A DNA stretch of 59,293 bases, from assembly GCA_016281275.1 (NCBI GenBank), contig JAEEIH010000115.1:1-59293 (forward strand), given 5' to 3'. Made by a program: the position numbers and the translations under genes. The notes below the pieces were generated by a model, which saw only the letters and a list, made by a program, of their open reading frames with translations, was not told the origin of the DNA and searched no databases. Source of the DNA: Lachnospiraceae bacterium. Its GTDB lineage: Bacteria > Bacillota > Clostridia > Lachnospirales > Lachnospiraceae. Of the stretch, positions 33,967 to 42,488 are shown piece by piece. Numbering within the stretch: the first letter of the stretch is position 1; every line of letters begins with the position of its first letter.

Positions 33967-33979
33967 AAAACTTGACCAT
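33932..33979 (-). CDS. Possible 15-codon leader peptide of galM
   Basis: ATG at 33979 has AAAGAGGA 9 bases upstream, from the distal hairpin-SD element. The frame encodes 15 residues and stops at 33932-33934, inside the proximal hairpin next to the galM ribosome site. Translation would open that hairpin. No family resemblance; it could be chance. Confidence 0.3.
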   Translation of the reverse strand: MVKFWARKQMRVSRI

Positions 33980-33988
33980 GTACCAAGT

Positions 33989-34032
33989 TCCTCTTTAGAA
34001 GCGGTTATTTAACCGCTTCTGTTTCCTCGCCC
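33989..34032 (-). promoter_or_regulatory. Hairpin-SD element upstream of galM (distal copy)
   Basis: AGAAGCGGTT (33997-34006) pairs perfectly with AACCGCTTCT (34011-34020). It is flanked by the same GAGGAAAC and AAAGAGGA segments as the proximal copy. CTTGACC(A/G)TGTACCAAG also occurs twice (33971-33987 and 34075-34091), so the whole unit is a diverged tandem duplication. Confidence 0.7.
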
Positions 34033-34177
34033 CCGCAATTCCCGAAGGGAATGCAGCGGACCTTTAGGTCCAAAACTTGACCGTGTACCAAGCTTTCCAC
34101 TCTGATTGATTATACATTTCTTCCCTGTGGCTTGCAATAAATCACGGAAAAAAAGTATGCTTGTGTTTGAACAGACT

Positions 34178-35917
34178 TCATCGCTCGAAAATATCAACGA
34201 TGTTCATCTGGATCTCTCTTTCACCGTTAAAATCATTAACGAACGGTCTGTACGCGAGTGTAAGTTTTATGTTATTGCTTCTCCCGCAAAGCGCTTTGGC
34301 CACTTCATCTTTTCCGAACATCCGCTCAAGCTGTTCAATCGTTTCCGACGCTCTGAAAAAAATCTTTGCCGTGAGAATTCTACCGGTCGGAGTTTTCAGC
34401 TTGAAGAGAAGATTGTTTCTCTCTCTTCCCATGTAACTGAGCGAAATGAGATCAAGGTCTCTTTCTGCAAAGAGCGGTCTCGGGTTTGGCGGTCCGTACG
34501 GTTCCATCTTTGCGATCCATTCGATCATGTTTTCCGTCAGCATTTCGCACGCAAGCTCAGCGTCAAGCCTCAGGACAGGTATCATGTCATCCACCGAAAG
34601 AGCGCACTCCCTGTTGATTCTCTCCCTGAAGGCCTCCAGATTCTCTTCCTTTAACGAAAGACCCGCGGCAAGAGCATGTCCTCCGTACTTTTCGAGCAGA
34701 TCCTTACATGACGAAAGAGCCTCGAAAAGATTGTATCCTTCGACCCCACGCGCAGAACCCTTTAGCAGCTCCCCCGAACGTGTCAGAACAATCGCGGGTC
34801 TGTTGTAGGCTTCCTTTAACTGACCGGCCACGATTCCGACGATACTCTCATGAACATCCTCCATGAACACAACGAGCACCTTCCTGTCGTCGGTCGGATC
34901 TCCGATGATCAGCTTTGCCCTCTCCTGACCCTCTTGGGTTTTTGCTTTGCGGTCATCGTTCATCTCACTGCACAGAACCGCAAGTTTCTCCGCTTCCGCA
35001 TCACTTTTTGCCATAAGGAGCGATAAAGCGGTCATCGCGTCGTCAACTCTTCCCGCTGCATTTATGCAGGGTCCCAGATAATACCCGATCGTATATTCGT
35101 CAAGCTTGTCGTCCGCTATCTGCTTGACCTCTTTAAGCGCTTTCAGTCCCGGATTTTTTGTTTTGCGAAGAACATCCATCCCGAGTGAAGCTATCGTCCT
35201 GTTTTCATCGCTGAGCGGAACGACATCGCAGACAGTCGCCATACACATGAATTCAAAATAGTCGGTACTTTTTATGCCTTTACCCGTCTTTCTGCCGAGT
35301 GCTTCAACAAGCTTTGCCGCAACAACAGCGCCGCATATATCCCTGCAGGGATACATGCAGTCCTTCCGCTTCGGATCCACGACCGCATCTGCCGGAACCA
35401 ACGTTTCACCAACCTCATGATGATCCGTTACAACGATCGTGATTCCAAGTTCACGAGCCTTTTTCACAGCCTCAAGTGCCGCTATTCCGTTATCGCATGT
35501 GACGATCAGTCCGATTCCGTCAGAAAAAGCCTCATTAACTATTCCGGTGTTGATCCCGTAGCCGTCCCGCACTCGGTGCGGCAAATACACATCGGCTGTT
35601 GCTCCGAGCTTAATAAGTCCGTCCTGCAGGATATATGCGGCCATAACACCGTCAACATCATAATCACCAACAACCCTGATGCGTGTATTGCCGGAGATCG
35701 CGTCGATGATGATATCGCACGCCTTGTCCATATCCTTCAACAGAAAGGGGTCGTAAAGATCCTCTTCTTTAGGAAAAAGGAAGCGTCTTACAGCTTCCTT
35801 TTCACAAACATCTCTATTGACGAGCAGGCGGGCCACCACCTCGGGACACCCGAATTCGGTGCAGATAGCGGCCTCGTCGCCCTTTTTGTTAAAAATGGTC
35901 CATTTGGTCTTCTTCAT
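34178..35917 (-). CDS. recJ: Single-stranded-DNA-specific exonuclease RecJ
   Basis: A 579-aa DHH-family 5'-3' ssDNA exonuclease for recombination and mismatch repair. Motifs GDYDVDGV, VTCDNGI, TDHHEVGE, GPCINAAGR and the DHHA1 KYGGHALAAG are all present. It overlaps the secDF stop by one base (TAATG), indicating translational coupling. Confidence 0.95.
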   Translation of the reverse strand: MKKTKWTIFNKKGDEAAICTEFGCPEVVARLLVNRDVCEKEAVRRFLFPKEEDLYDPFLLKDMDKACDIIIDAISGNTRIRVVGDYDVDGVMAAYILQDGLIKLGATADVYLPHRVRDGYGINTGIVNEAFSDGIGLIVTCDNGIAALEAVKKARELGITIVVTDHHEVGETLVPADAVVDPKRKDCMYPCRDICGAVVAAKLVEALGRKTGKGIKSTDYFEFMCMATVCDVVPLSDENRTIASLGMDVLRKTKNPGLKALKEVKQIADDKLDEYTIGYYLGPCINAAGRVDDAMTALSLLMAKSDAEAEKLAVLCSEMNDDRKAKTQEGQERAKLIIGDPTDDRKVLVVFMEDVHESIVGIVAGQLKEAYNRPAIVLTRSGELLKGSARGVEGYNLFEALSSCKDLLEKYGGHALAAGLSLKEENLEAFRERINRECALSVDDMIPVLRLDAELACEMLTENMIEWIAKMEPYGPPNPRPLFAERDLDLISLSYMGRERNNLLFKLKTPTGRILTAKIFFRASETIEQLERMFGKDEVAKALCGRSNNIKLTLAYRPFVNDFNGEREIQMNIVDIFER

Positions 35918-38178
35918 TAAACTTCCTTCTTAAACTTTCTCTGAAGTGTGTACCAAAGTCCGCCCGTCAGGCATACGGATGAGAATGTACCCGCAATGAT
36001 GCCGACGATGAGCGGGATGGCAAATTCCTTGACGGATGTTGCGCCCATGATCGCAAGGAAAAGAACCGCAATGAACGTTGTGAGCGAAGTATTAATGCTT
36101 CGACTGAAGGTCTGGGTAATACTCTTGTTAACGATCTCACCGTAGGTGAAGCGGTTGTGGTTCTCCGCAATGTTCTCTCTGATACGGTCAAAGATAACGA
36201 TCGTTGCATTGATGGAATAACCGACTATCGTAAGCAGGCACGCAATGAATGTATTTCCGACCGTTATTCCCGCCGAATCGATCGCGTAAAGAGCGACAAC
36301 GATCAGCACGTCATGGATAAGCGCAACAACCGCAGCAACCGCGAAATTGATGTTGCGGAATCTGATCCAGATGTAGATAAGCATACAGATCGTGGCAACT
36401 ATGACGGCAACAAGAGCATCTCTCTTCATTTCACTGCTGACTGTAGAACCTACGGAAGTTGTTGTAAGATTCTCGTCAGTAACACCGAATGTGTCCTCAA
36501 ATGCCTTGGTAAGAAGCGCTCTGTTCTCAGGAGAGAGTTCTTTCGTCTTAACAGTGATCATATTCTCACTTTCGACAGTCGAAAGCTCTGCTTTCTCATT
36601 GATCGTGTCAAGAACGAGCTTTTCAATCTTGCTCTGGGCATCGGCAGGGATTCCGTCGTCAAATGTAATCGATGTGGCGGTACCGCCCGCGAAATCAAGA
36701 CCGTAGTTGAAGGGTGCGTCATATTTTGCAAAATTCATACAAATTCCGACAACACCGACCACGATACATGCTGCGGAAACGCAAAGGAATTTGGGGAAAT
36801 GCTTAACAAAAGGCTTTGCGGGCTTCTCATGCTTTGATCCGTAGAGCTTGATGCTGTCAAGACCGATCTCAAAGAAGCCGTTAAGGATGAACTTGGTAAC
36901 AAGAAGCGCGGTGATCATTGAAAGAACAACACCGATTCCGAGTGTCTGCGCAAAGCCGACTACCGTTCCGGAACCAAGCGCGAAAAGCACGATCGCAGCG
37001 ATGATGGTGGTAACATTACCGTCAACGATGGCAGAAAGAGCCTTGTGGAATCCGACCTTGATGGCTGACCTTACGGTCTTGCCTGTACCGATCTCCTCAC
37101 GGATACGTGTGAAGATGATGACATTCGCATCAACAGCCATACCGACCGAAAGAATGATACCGGCAATACCGGGCAATGTGAGCGTTACATTGAACACATT
37201 CAGACAGATGATCATGAGCTCGATATAGAACAAAAGCGCAAGTGCGGATGCAAGTCCGGGAATCCTGTAGAACGCGATCATAAATATTATGATAAGCACG
37301 AAGCCGATAAGCCCGGCGATAAGGCTTGTGGTAAGCGCATCAAGACCGAGCTTGGCGCTTTCAACGTAGTAACGAAGCACGGAAAGCTCAAGAGGAAGAG
37401 CGCCGATTCTGATCGTCGAAGCAAGGATATTTGCTTCGTCGTAATCTCTCTGACCCGAAATCGTTGCAACGCCGTCGCTGATGACTGCCGCAACCTGAGG
37501 CGCGCTGATGACTTCATTGTCATAAACGATAGCGATGATACTGTTCAACGAACCCGAACCGTAGTAGCCGTAGCAATAACTTGTGGCAGCTGCGAACTTG
37601 CTTCTTCCGGAATCGTTAAGATTGAGCTTTACAATATTCTCGGTCACGCCAAGCTTGTCGGTGATGATATCTGCCGATGCGCCGGCGATATCCGATCCGT
37701 CGATAACAACGTCTCCGTCAGCCATGATCTCCTCAAGGCTTCTTGCAAGAGTAGTCTTAGTCTCGAGACTTATGGGATCCTGAGTGTATTCGATGTTGGC
37801 AACACCCTTGTCACTCTTTCCGTAAATAAAATAGATGTTTCCTGCGTCACCGAGCTGTTCAAGAACTTCGTCGGCATCGGTGATATCGGGGATCGCTACC
37901 GTGATCCTGCGGTCACCTTCAGGATAAACCTGAGCCTCCGTACTGAACGCTTCAGCACGTCTCTGCATCTTATAAACCGTGTCACTAAGCTCATCGGCCG
38001 TAGGGTCTTCCTTCACTGTTTCATAAGTGATGCTGACACCTCCGGCAAGGTCGAGACCGAGCTTTACGTCTCTCGCGGACATGGCATTGTCCTTGTTGAC
38101 ACCTACAATCGCAACAACGCCAAGCAGTGCTATTACTGCAAGTGTCACGAGAAGTTTGATGTACCCTTTACCTTTCAT
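35917..38178 (-). CDS. secDF: Fused protein-export membrane protein SecDF
   Basis: A 753-aa fusion. SecD occupies about 1-440 (GLDLAGGVSITYE near the N-terminus, then a large P1 domain and six transmembrane helices), SecF the rest (GLDFAGGTATSITF, then six helices with the VGYSINATIVIFDRIREN signature). It uses the proton gradient to pull proteins exported by SecYEG. The ribosome site is TTGGAGG. A promoter lies about 60 bases upstream; recJ is the second gene. Confidence 0.95.
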   Translation of the reverse strand: MKGKGYIKLLVTLAVIALLGVVAIVGVNKDNAMSARDVKLGLDLAGGVSITYETVKEDPTADELSDTVYKMQRRAEAFSTEAQVYPEGDRRITVAIPDITDADEVLEQLGDAGNIYFIYGKSDKGVANIEYTQDPISLETKTTLARSLEEIMADGDVVIDGSDIAGASADIITDKLGVTENIVKLNLNDSGRSKFAAATSYCYGYYGSGSLNSIIAIVYDNEVISAPQVAAVISDGVATISGQRDYDEANILASTIRIGALPLELSVLRYYVESAKLGLDALTTSLIAGLIGFVLIIIFMIAFYRIPGLASALALLFYIELMIICLNVFNVTLTLPGIAGIILSVGMAVDANVIIFTRIREEIGTGKTVRSAIKVGFHKALSAIVDGNVTTIIAAIVLFALGSGTVVGFAQTLGIGVVLSMITALLVTKFILNGFFEIGLDSIKLYGSKHEKPAKPFVKHFPKFLCVSAACIVVGVVGICMNFAKYDAPFNYGLDFAGGTATSITFDDGIPADAQSKIEKLVLDTINEKAELSTVESENMITVKTKELSPENRALLTKAFEDTFGVTDENLTTTSVGSTVSSEMKRDALVAVIVATICMLIYIWIRFRNINFAVAAVVALIHDVLIVVALYAIDSAGITVGNTFIACLLTIVGYSINATIVIFDRIRENIAENHNRFTYGEIVNKSITQTFSRSINTSLTTFIAVLFLAIMGATSVKEFAIPLIVGIIAGTFSSVCLTGGLWYTLQRKFKKEV

Positions 38179-38238
38179 GGTAATCCTCCAAAAAAATAAC
38201 TATAATCTTCCCGGTCCTAAAAGACCTCACATCGTGAG

Positions 38239-38267
38239 ATTTTAACACAGCTGTCCAAAAAGGTAAA
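38239..38267 (-). promoter_or_regulatory. Promoter of secDF-recJ
   Basis: Minus-strand TTTACC (38262-38267), a 17-base spacer and TAAAAT (38239-38244). CTCAC-ATC-GTGAG (38226-38238) is a palindrome at the expected start site. Confidence 0.65.
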
Positions 38268-38438
38268 GAATTATCGATTTTAATTTTTTTAATAGAGATT
38301 TTATAATTTCTTAATTGTATATGGACATCATATGTGATATTATCTTACATGGTTTTCAAAACCACATCACTCGGTTTGTTTTATCACACTCATATAAAAC
38401 CCGATTGACAGAATTATATGAAACACGGAGGCTACTAA

Positions 38439-39314
38439 GTGAGAGATTACATTATTTCCACAGATTCCACTGCAGATCTTCCCGAAGATTACGTTAAACA
38501 GCACAATATTTCGATTCATCCGCTCTATTACGTTCTTGACGATTTCCAGTACGGCGGTGACAGGAACATTCCGATAAAGGATTTTTACAACAGAGTGCGC
38601 GACGGCGCAGTAGCGACAACCTGCGCTTCGAACCCCGATGTCGTTTCTTCATTGTTTACCCAAGATGTAGAAGCAGGCTTTGATGTTCTTCACATAGGAT
38701 TTTCTTCCGCTCTCTCTTCTTCGTGCAACAATGCCATGGTTGTATCCCATGAAGTAATGGACGCTCACCCCGAGGCAAAGATCAAGGTGATCGATTCCCT
38801 CGCAGCTTCTCTTGGGCAGGGTCTCCTCGTTCATTACGCGGTAAAGCTCAAGGAAGAAGGAAAAAGTCTTGACGAGGTGGCTGAATGGGTTGAAAACAAC
38901 AAGCTTCACATCTGCCATCAATTTACCGTCGAAGACCTTAAATACCTTTACAGAGGAGGACGCATTTCAAGGTCAGTCGCAATTTTCGGAACTCTCATCA
39001 ACGTAAAGCCCGTTCTTCACGTTGATAACGAAGGTCGCCTTGTTCCCATGAGTAATGTAAGAGGCCGTAAAAAATCTCTCAATACTCTCGTTGCAAACAT
39101 GGCTGCCCAGATCGGCGATTATAAAAATGATATTGTTTTCATCGGACACGGTGATTCGCTTGAAGATGCGGAATATGTACGTGACAAGGTAAAAGAACAG
39201 TTCGGTATCGATTCCTTTATCGTCAATTATATTTCCCCCACCATCGGCGCGCACTCGGGTCCCGGAACGATAGCCCTTTTCCATCTCGGTGAATCGAGAA
39301 TGATCAACGCTTAA
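38439..39314 (+). CDS. DegV family fatty-acid-binding protein
   Basis: A 291-aa protein of the DegV (FakB) family, which binds a fatty acid and presents it to the kinase FakA. It has the N-terminal STDSTADLPEDY, the HIGFSSALSSSCNN loop, the YLYRGGRISR segment and the IGAHSGPGTIALF end. It starts at GTG, 7 bases after ACGGAGG. It is the only protein gene on the plus strand here. A shared bidirectional terminator separates it from the Tad-like operon. No FakA gene is in the window. Confidence 0.92.
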   Translation: MRDYIISTDSTADLPEDYVKQHNISIHPLYYVLDDFQYGGDRNIPIKDFYNRVRDGAVATTCASNPDVVSSLFTQDVEAGFDVLHIGFSSALSSSCNNAMVVSHEVMDAHPEAKIKVIDSLAASLGQGLLVHYAVKLKEEGKSLDEVAEWVENNKLHICHQFTVEDLKYLYRGGRISRSVAIFGTLINVKPVLHVDNEGRLVPMSNVRGRKKSLNTLVANMAAQIGDYKNDIVFIGHGDSLEDAEYVRDKVKEQFGIDSFIVNYISPTIGAHSGPGTIALFHLGESRMINA

Positions 39315-39350
39315 TGTCCACATTCGGTGTTACAATATTTTTACCCCTAA

Positions 39351-39390
39351 AAGGAAAGCTGACGACTCCCTCTGTCAGCTTTTCTTTTTA
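39351..39390. terminator. Bidirectional terminator between degV and the Tad-like operon
   Basis: AAAGCTGAC (39355-39363) pairs with GTCAGCTTT (39374-39382); plus-strand TTTTCTTTTT follows, and the minus strand reads CCTTTT. Confidence 0.88.
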
Positions 39391-40002
39391 TGTTTTTTCC
39401 CTGATACGGGCGTTTCTGACACATACAAAATCGTGGTTTCCCGTAAGAGATGCGCCCACCCTGCAGACCATGTACACAAGCACGGACATTTCAGACCCCG
39501 CCTTGAATTCGATAATTCCCGTTTCATCGGGAAGAAATAAAGTATGTTCGCTTTGCCCCCAAAAACCGTCCTCCCCGCCGTTAACGACCTCCGTGACGAT
39601 CCTTGCCGCTTCATCTCCACCGGCACATCCGGTGAAAATTCTCCACGGTCCGCCCCGTCCGGTCGATCTGATGAGCATTCTTCCCTTTCCGTCCGAAACC
39701 GAAAAAGCCGCCGTCATACGCGCAAGCTCTTTTTTGTATAGATCTGAGTTTTTTCCGAGCGCCGCCGCCAGCGAGTCAATAAAAACACCTTCTATATACT
39801 CCGCGTTTTCGGGACCGATCTCATTATCCCACGCAAATATACCCAGATATGCACATGCATCGTCAACAGCGATTTCAACGGCATCCGAAAAATCGGCGTA
39901 ATATCTCATGACCGATCTGCTCTCTTTAACGGAAAGCCTTCCCACCACAAGAACAGCTGCCAGGACAATAATAAATGTTCCCGTGAATATATCAGTTCTC
40001 AT
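39388..40002 (-). CDS. Tad-like operon: single-helix exported protein (204 aa)
   Basis: Last gene of the operon. One N-terminal transmembrane helix (about 8-24) precedes an extracellular part with SDAVEIAVDDACAYLG, reminiscent of the post-helix segment in TadE/pseudopilin-type proteins. A glycine/aspartate-rich middle is followed by VYMVCRVGASLTG near the end. I recognise no catalytic motif. Minor pilin or assembly accessory is inferred from position and topology only. Confidence 0.6.
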   Translation of the reverse strand: MRTDIFTGTFIIVLAAVLVVGRLSVKESRSVMRYYADFSDAVEIAVDDACAYLGIFAWDNEIGPENAEYIEGVFIDSLAAALGKNSDLYKKELARMTAAFSVSDGKGRMLIRSTGRGGPWRIFTGCAGGDEAARIVTEVVNGGEDGFWGQSEHTLFLPDETGIIEFKAGSEMSVLVYMVCRVGASLTGNHDFVCVRNARIREKT

Positions 40003-40070
40003 TATGTTCCTTTCAGGGGCTTCCCGAGACGTTAACCCTTGCCCTCATAAAACCGCAGACCGGCCACCGA

Positions 40071-40493
40071 TCATAAGCCGAGATTTTTCCGTCTCAATCC
40101 GTTTACGGTGCCACGACAGAAAAAACTCCGTTCTCCGCAGGTAAGCTCGATCGTAATCTCATCACCTATGTTGAATTCACAGCTTTTTTTGCTCATGACC
40201 TCTTCACGTATCCGATCGTTCCCGATGTATACCGGATGCGTATCTCCTTTCTTCATGTGAAGACAGCTTATATTTACCCCAAACGCCTTCCCCGCATGCG
40301 GAAGCGAATTGACAAAGGATGTATATCCCGCCTGTGACACCTCTCCCATCCTGCACACAGTATGGAGAAACGATCTTGTTCTGATCCCGGCATCATCAAA
40401 AGCGATCCTTTCGGAATCCGTCACTGCTACAGCAGCAAAACCCGCAACAAAGATCACAAGGAAAATAAGAAATCTTGTAAATCCGTCTCTCAC
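40071..40493 (-). CDS. Tad-like operon: single-helix exported protein (140 aa)
   Basis: Starts at a GTG that overlaps the stop of the preceding 56-aa gene by 4 bases. An N-terminal helix (about 8-24, FLIFLVIFVAGFAAVAV) is followed by a region with VCRMGEVSQAGYTSFVNSL and a C-terminal GDEITIELTCG strand. The layout resembles the 166-aa protein further up the operon (helix, sorting-like segment, GDxxTxxxE strand). Function unknown. Confidence 0.6.
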   Translation of the reverse strand: MRDGFTRFLIFLVIFVAGFAAVAVTDSERIAFDDAGIRTRSFLHTVCRMGEVSQAGYTSFVNSLPHAGKAFGVNISCLHMKKGDTHPVYIGNDRIREEVMSKKSCEFNIGDEITIELTCGERSFFCRGTVNGLRRKNLGL

Positions 40494-40660
40494 TTATTTT
40501 CCTCCGGTACATCCGTCAAAAGCCTTTCAAAGCGGTTCTGCCTGTAGACCTGTCCGATGAGCTTTTCTCTTTGCGCGGAAGCGAACAATAGTACCGATAC
40601 CGCTGCGACGAACAGCACGCCCGCCACAGCCGAAACGATCATTTCCTTTATAGTCTTCAT
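40490..40660 (-). CDS. Tad-like operon: 56-residue membrane protein
   Basis: A short gene inside the operon. ATG at 40660 follows a GGGGAA site; the stop codon overlaps the next start (GTGA). The protein has one helix (about 8-28, VSAVAGVLFVAAVSVLLFAS) and a short charged tail. The length and helix recall a Flp-type pilin, but I see no G/E-F prepilin cleavage motif. The coding call rests on the tight coupling. Confidence 0.65.
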   Translation of the reverse strand: MKTIKEMIVSAVAGVLFVAAVSVLLFASAQREKLIGQVYRQNRFERLLTDVPEENK

Positions 40661-40728
40661 TTTCCCCCTGACGGCATTTTATGCACGTTTTCCCTGCCAA
40701 TCCCTTACCAAAAGCGAACCCGTGTCGA

Positions 40729-41199
40729 TCACATTCTTCCCATCCGACGTCCCATGCTTATTCCGGCGGCATGTCTTTTCAGCGTTCCTTCATACCTTCC
40801 GGACAATCGCGAAAAGACCGAAGGTGACACGATTTCTGCTCTGACGGTCACTGTGTCTCCTTCCGAAAGAAGTATCGTTTCACCGCGTCCGAGCATGCTT
40901 CGTACCTGCGAATCGTTAATATCCGCGTAATACGAACCGCCTCCCGGAACAATGTGTCTTATACCGACGGTTATTTCAACGTCATATATGTCCGGTTCAC
41001 AGGCAAGCCCACAGATAAGCTTTTCAAGCCTTTCATCACTGATCGCCCCTGAAGCGACCGTCCCGTCGACAAACGATGCCACACATGCTTCGGCTCTTGT
41101 AAGGGACTCCTCACAAATGTCATCGGATCTTACCGCAACCGGGAACACCGTGATCATAAGGATTGCAAAGAGTCCCGTCACATATTTCAAAAGATTCAT
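40729..41199 (-). CDS. Tad-like operon: exported pseudopilin-like protein (156 aa)
   Basis: The start is taken at ATG 41199, directly after the upstream stop; the frame opens 10 codons earlier inside that gene. A cleavable signal or anchor helix (about 3-20) is followed by ESLTRAEACVASFVDG, IYDVEITVGIRH and GDTVTVRAEIVSPS. There is no internal ribosome site, so it is probably translated by coupling. Role inferred from position only. Confidence 0.6.
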   Translation of the reverse strand: MNLLKYVTGLFAILMITVFPVAVRSDDICEESLTRAEACVASFVDGTVASGAISDERLEKLICGLACEPDIYDVEITVGIRHIVPGGGSYYADINDSQVRSMLGRGETILLSEGDTVTVRAEIVSPSVFSRLSGRYEGTLKRHAAGISMGRRMGRM

Positions 41200-41200
41200 G

Positions 41201-41719
41201 TTATTGCTGAGAGAATGTAATATTGACAACCATTCCGTTCTGATTCTTATAAACCTTGCCTACAAAAGTTGCCGATGGATTGATATAGTCGTCATCCGCA
41301 GGTGAACAATTCTTGGCATCATACGGCGAAGTTCTTGAGCCTTCCACTCTCTTTGTGATCGTCGTCATGTCATATGAAGAAGCTTCATGACCGGCACCCG
41401 CATATGTTGTTCCGCCCGCTGCAGCAGACTTCTGGTTGAGCTTTGTCGATACCGTAACCGAGATCACATCGCTCCTGGTCATTTTGTCGATGACATCCCT
41501 TACCTTTTCACCCGAAACATAAAGTCCGTCATAAAGCGTGGCGCTAATCTCCGAGTAGTCGCTCATAAGCTCCGAATACTGCGTATTGCCGTCATTTATG
41601 GTTCCTTTTGCCTTTGTTACCATGTAAAGCGCGATGGCGCTGAGAATCAGAGCGATAATAACAACCACCGCAAGTATCAGCCCCTTAACACTTATCTCAA
41701 TCCTGTTTCTTCTTATCAT
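41201..41719 (-). CDS. Tad-like operon: pseudopilin-like protein, paralogue 2 (172 aa)
   Basis: A basic N-terminus (MIRRNRIEISVKG) and one long helix (about 12-34) precede an exported domain. LYDGLYVSGEKVRDVI and a C-terminal NPSATFVGKVYKNQNGMVV are shared in pattern with the next gene upstream, so the two are paralogues. Helix-plus-domain layout fits a major or minor pseudopilin. Confidence 0.65.
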   Translation of the reverse strand: MIRRNRIEISVKGLILAVVVIIALILSAIALYMVTKAKGTINDGNTQYSELMSDYSEISATLYDGLYVSGEKVRDVIDKMTRSDVISVTVSTKLNQKSAAAGGTTYAGAGHEASSYDMTTITKRVEGSRTSPYDAKNCSPADDDYINPSATFVGKVYKNQNGMVVNITFSQQ

Positions 41720-41840
41720 ACGATCTTCCTTTCTTCTTTAAATCGGTTTTACCGCCGTCTATTCCCGCCCATGTTTAAAAAAACGCTCGCTCAGGCCGGG
41801 CACTGCTAAAATGCGGCAGGCTCTTTTTTCCGATTATGTT

Positions 41841-42326
41841 TTATTCCTGTGACACGCATGTAAAGGATACATGCGTAATGATCCCGTTCTCATTAGAGGT
41901 CACAAATCCGAGATAATCCGCCGCCGGATCGATCGCAAGAGGATCCGTTCCTATTCCCGAGCTTCTCACGGCAGCCTCCATTTCTGCTTTGCTGGTGACC
42001 TCGAAGGATATTCCCGACAAAGACGTTACCTGCATGACGAACGGAGCGTCATCGACGGCGGAATAAAAAAATTTCTTTCCAAAATTGAGAACGTCCGCTC
42101 CACTCACCCTGACACCGTCATACATCATCACTGCGCTGTCCTTTACCGATGCCGTCAGCTCAAGCATGTTCTCATTAACGGCATCGGAAAGTTTTCTCGA
42201 ATTCTCAAACTCCATGATCATAATGCTGACAAAAACAACCGCTATGATCACGCCCGCCGCGAATATGAGCGACTGACCGACTGCGTCAAATCTGTTTCTT
42301 TTTATGATTGTTTTATTCTGGTTCAT
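41841..42326 (-). CDS. Tad-like operon: pseudopilin-like protein, paralogue 1 (161 aa)
   Basis: Similar architecture to its neighbour: basic start (KTIIKRNRFDAVGQ), one helix (about 17-38), then MYDGVRVSGADVLNF and a C-terminal DPAADYLGFVTSNENGII. The spacing to the platform gene is 162 bases, in which only peptides of up to 20 codons could be encoded. The ribosome site GGAAGAAAG is weak. Confidence 0.65.
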   Translation of the reverse strand: MNQNKTIIKRNRFDAVGQSLIFAAGVIIAVVFVSIMIMEFENSRKLSDAVNENMLELTASVKDSAVMMYDGVRVSGADVLNFGKKFFYSAVDDAPFVMQVTSLSGISFEVTSKAEMEAAVRSSGIGTDPLAIDPAADYLGFVTSNENGIITHVSFTCVSQE

Positions 42327-42488
42327 CTTTCTTCCCGATTTTCCTCACATGCAGCTTTCTTTTTCGTCCGATTGACGTCTTTGGGCTTTCCCAAGATACA
42401 CTTCCATTTCGTGTTTACAATGCCATCACGAAACCGATCCCCATGATTTATAAGTCGGCGTTATTCAAAAGTTTTCAGCTTTTTCGCA

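Noticed and set aside
42327..42488. A missing Flp pilin gene in the gap between platform and pseudopilin genes
   Set aside because: Minus-strand frames there reach only about 9 and 20 codons and have no hydrophobic helix.
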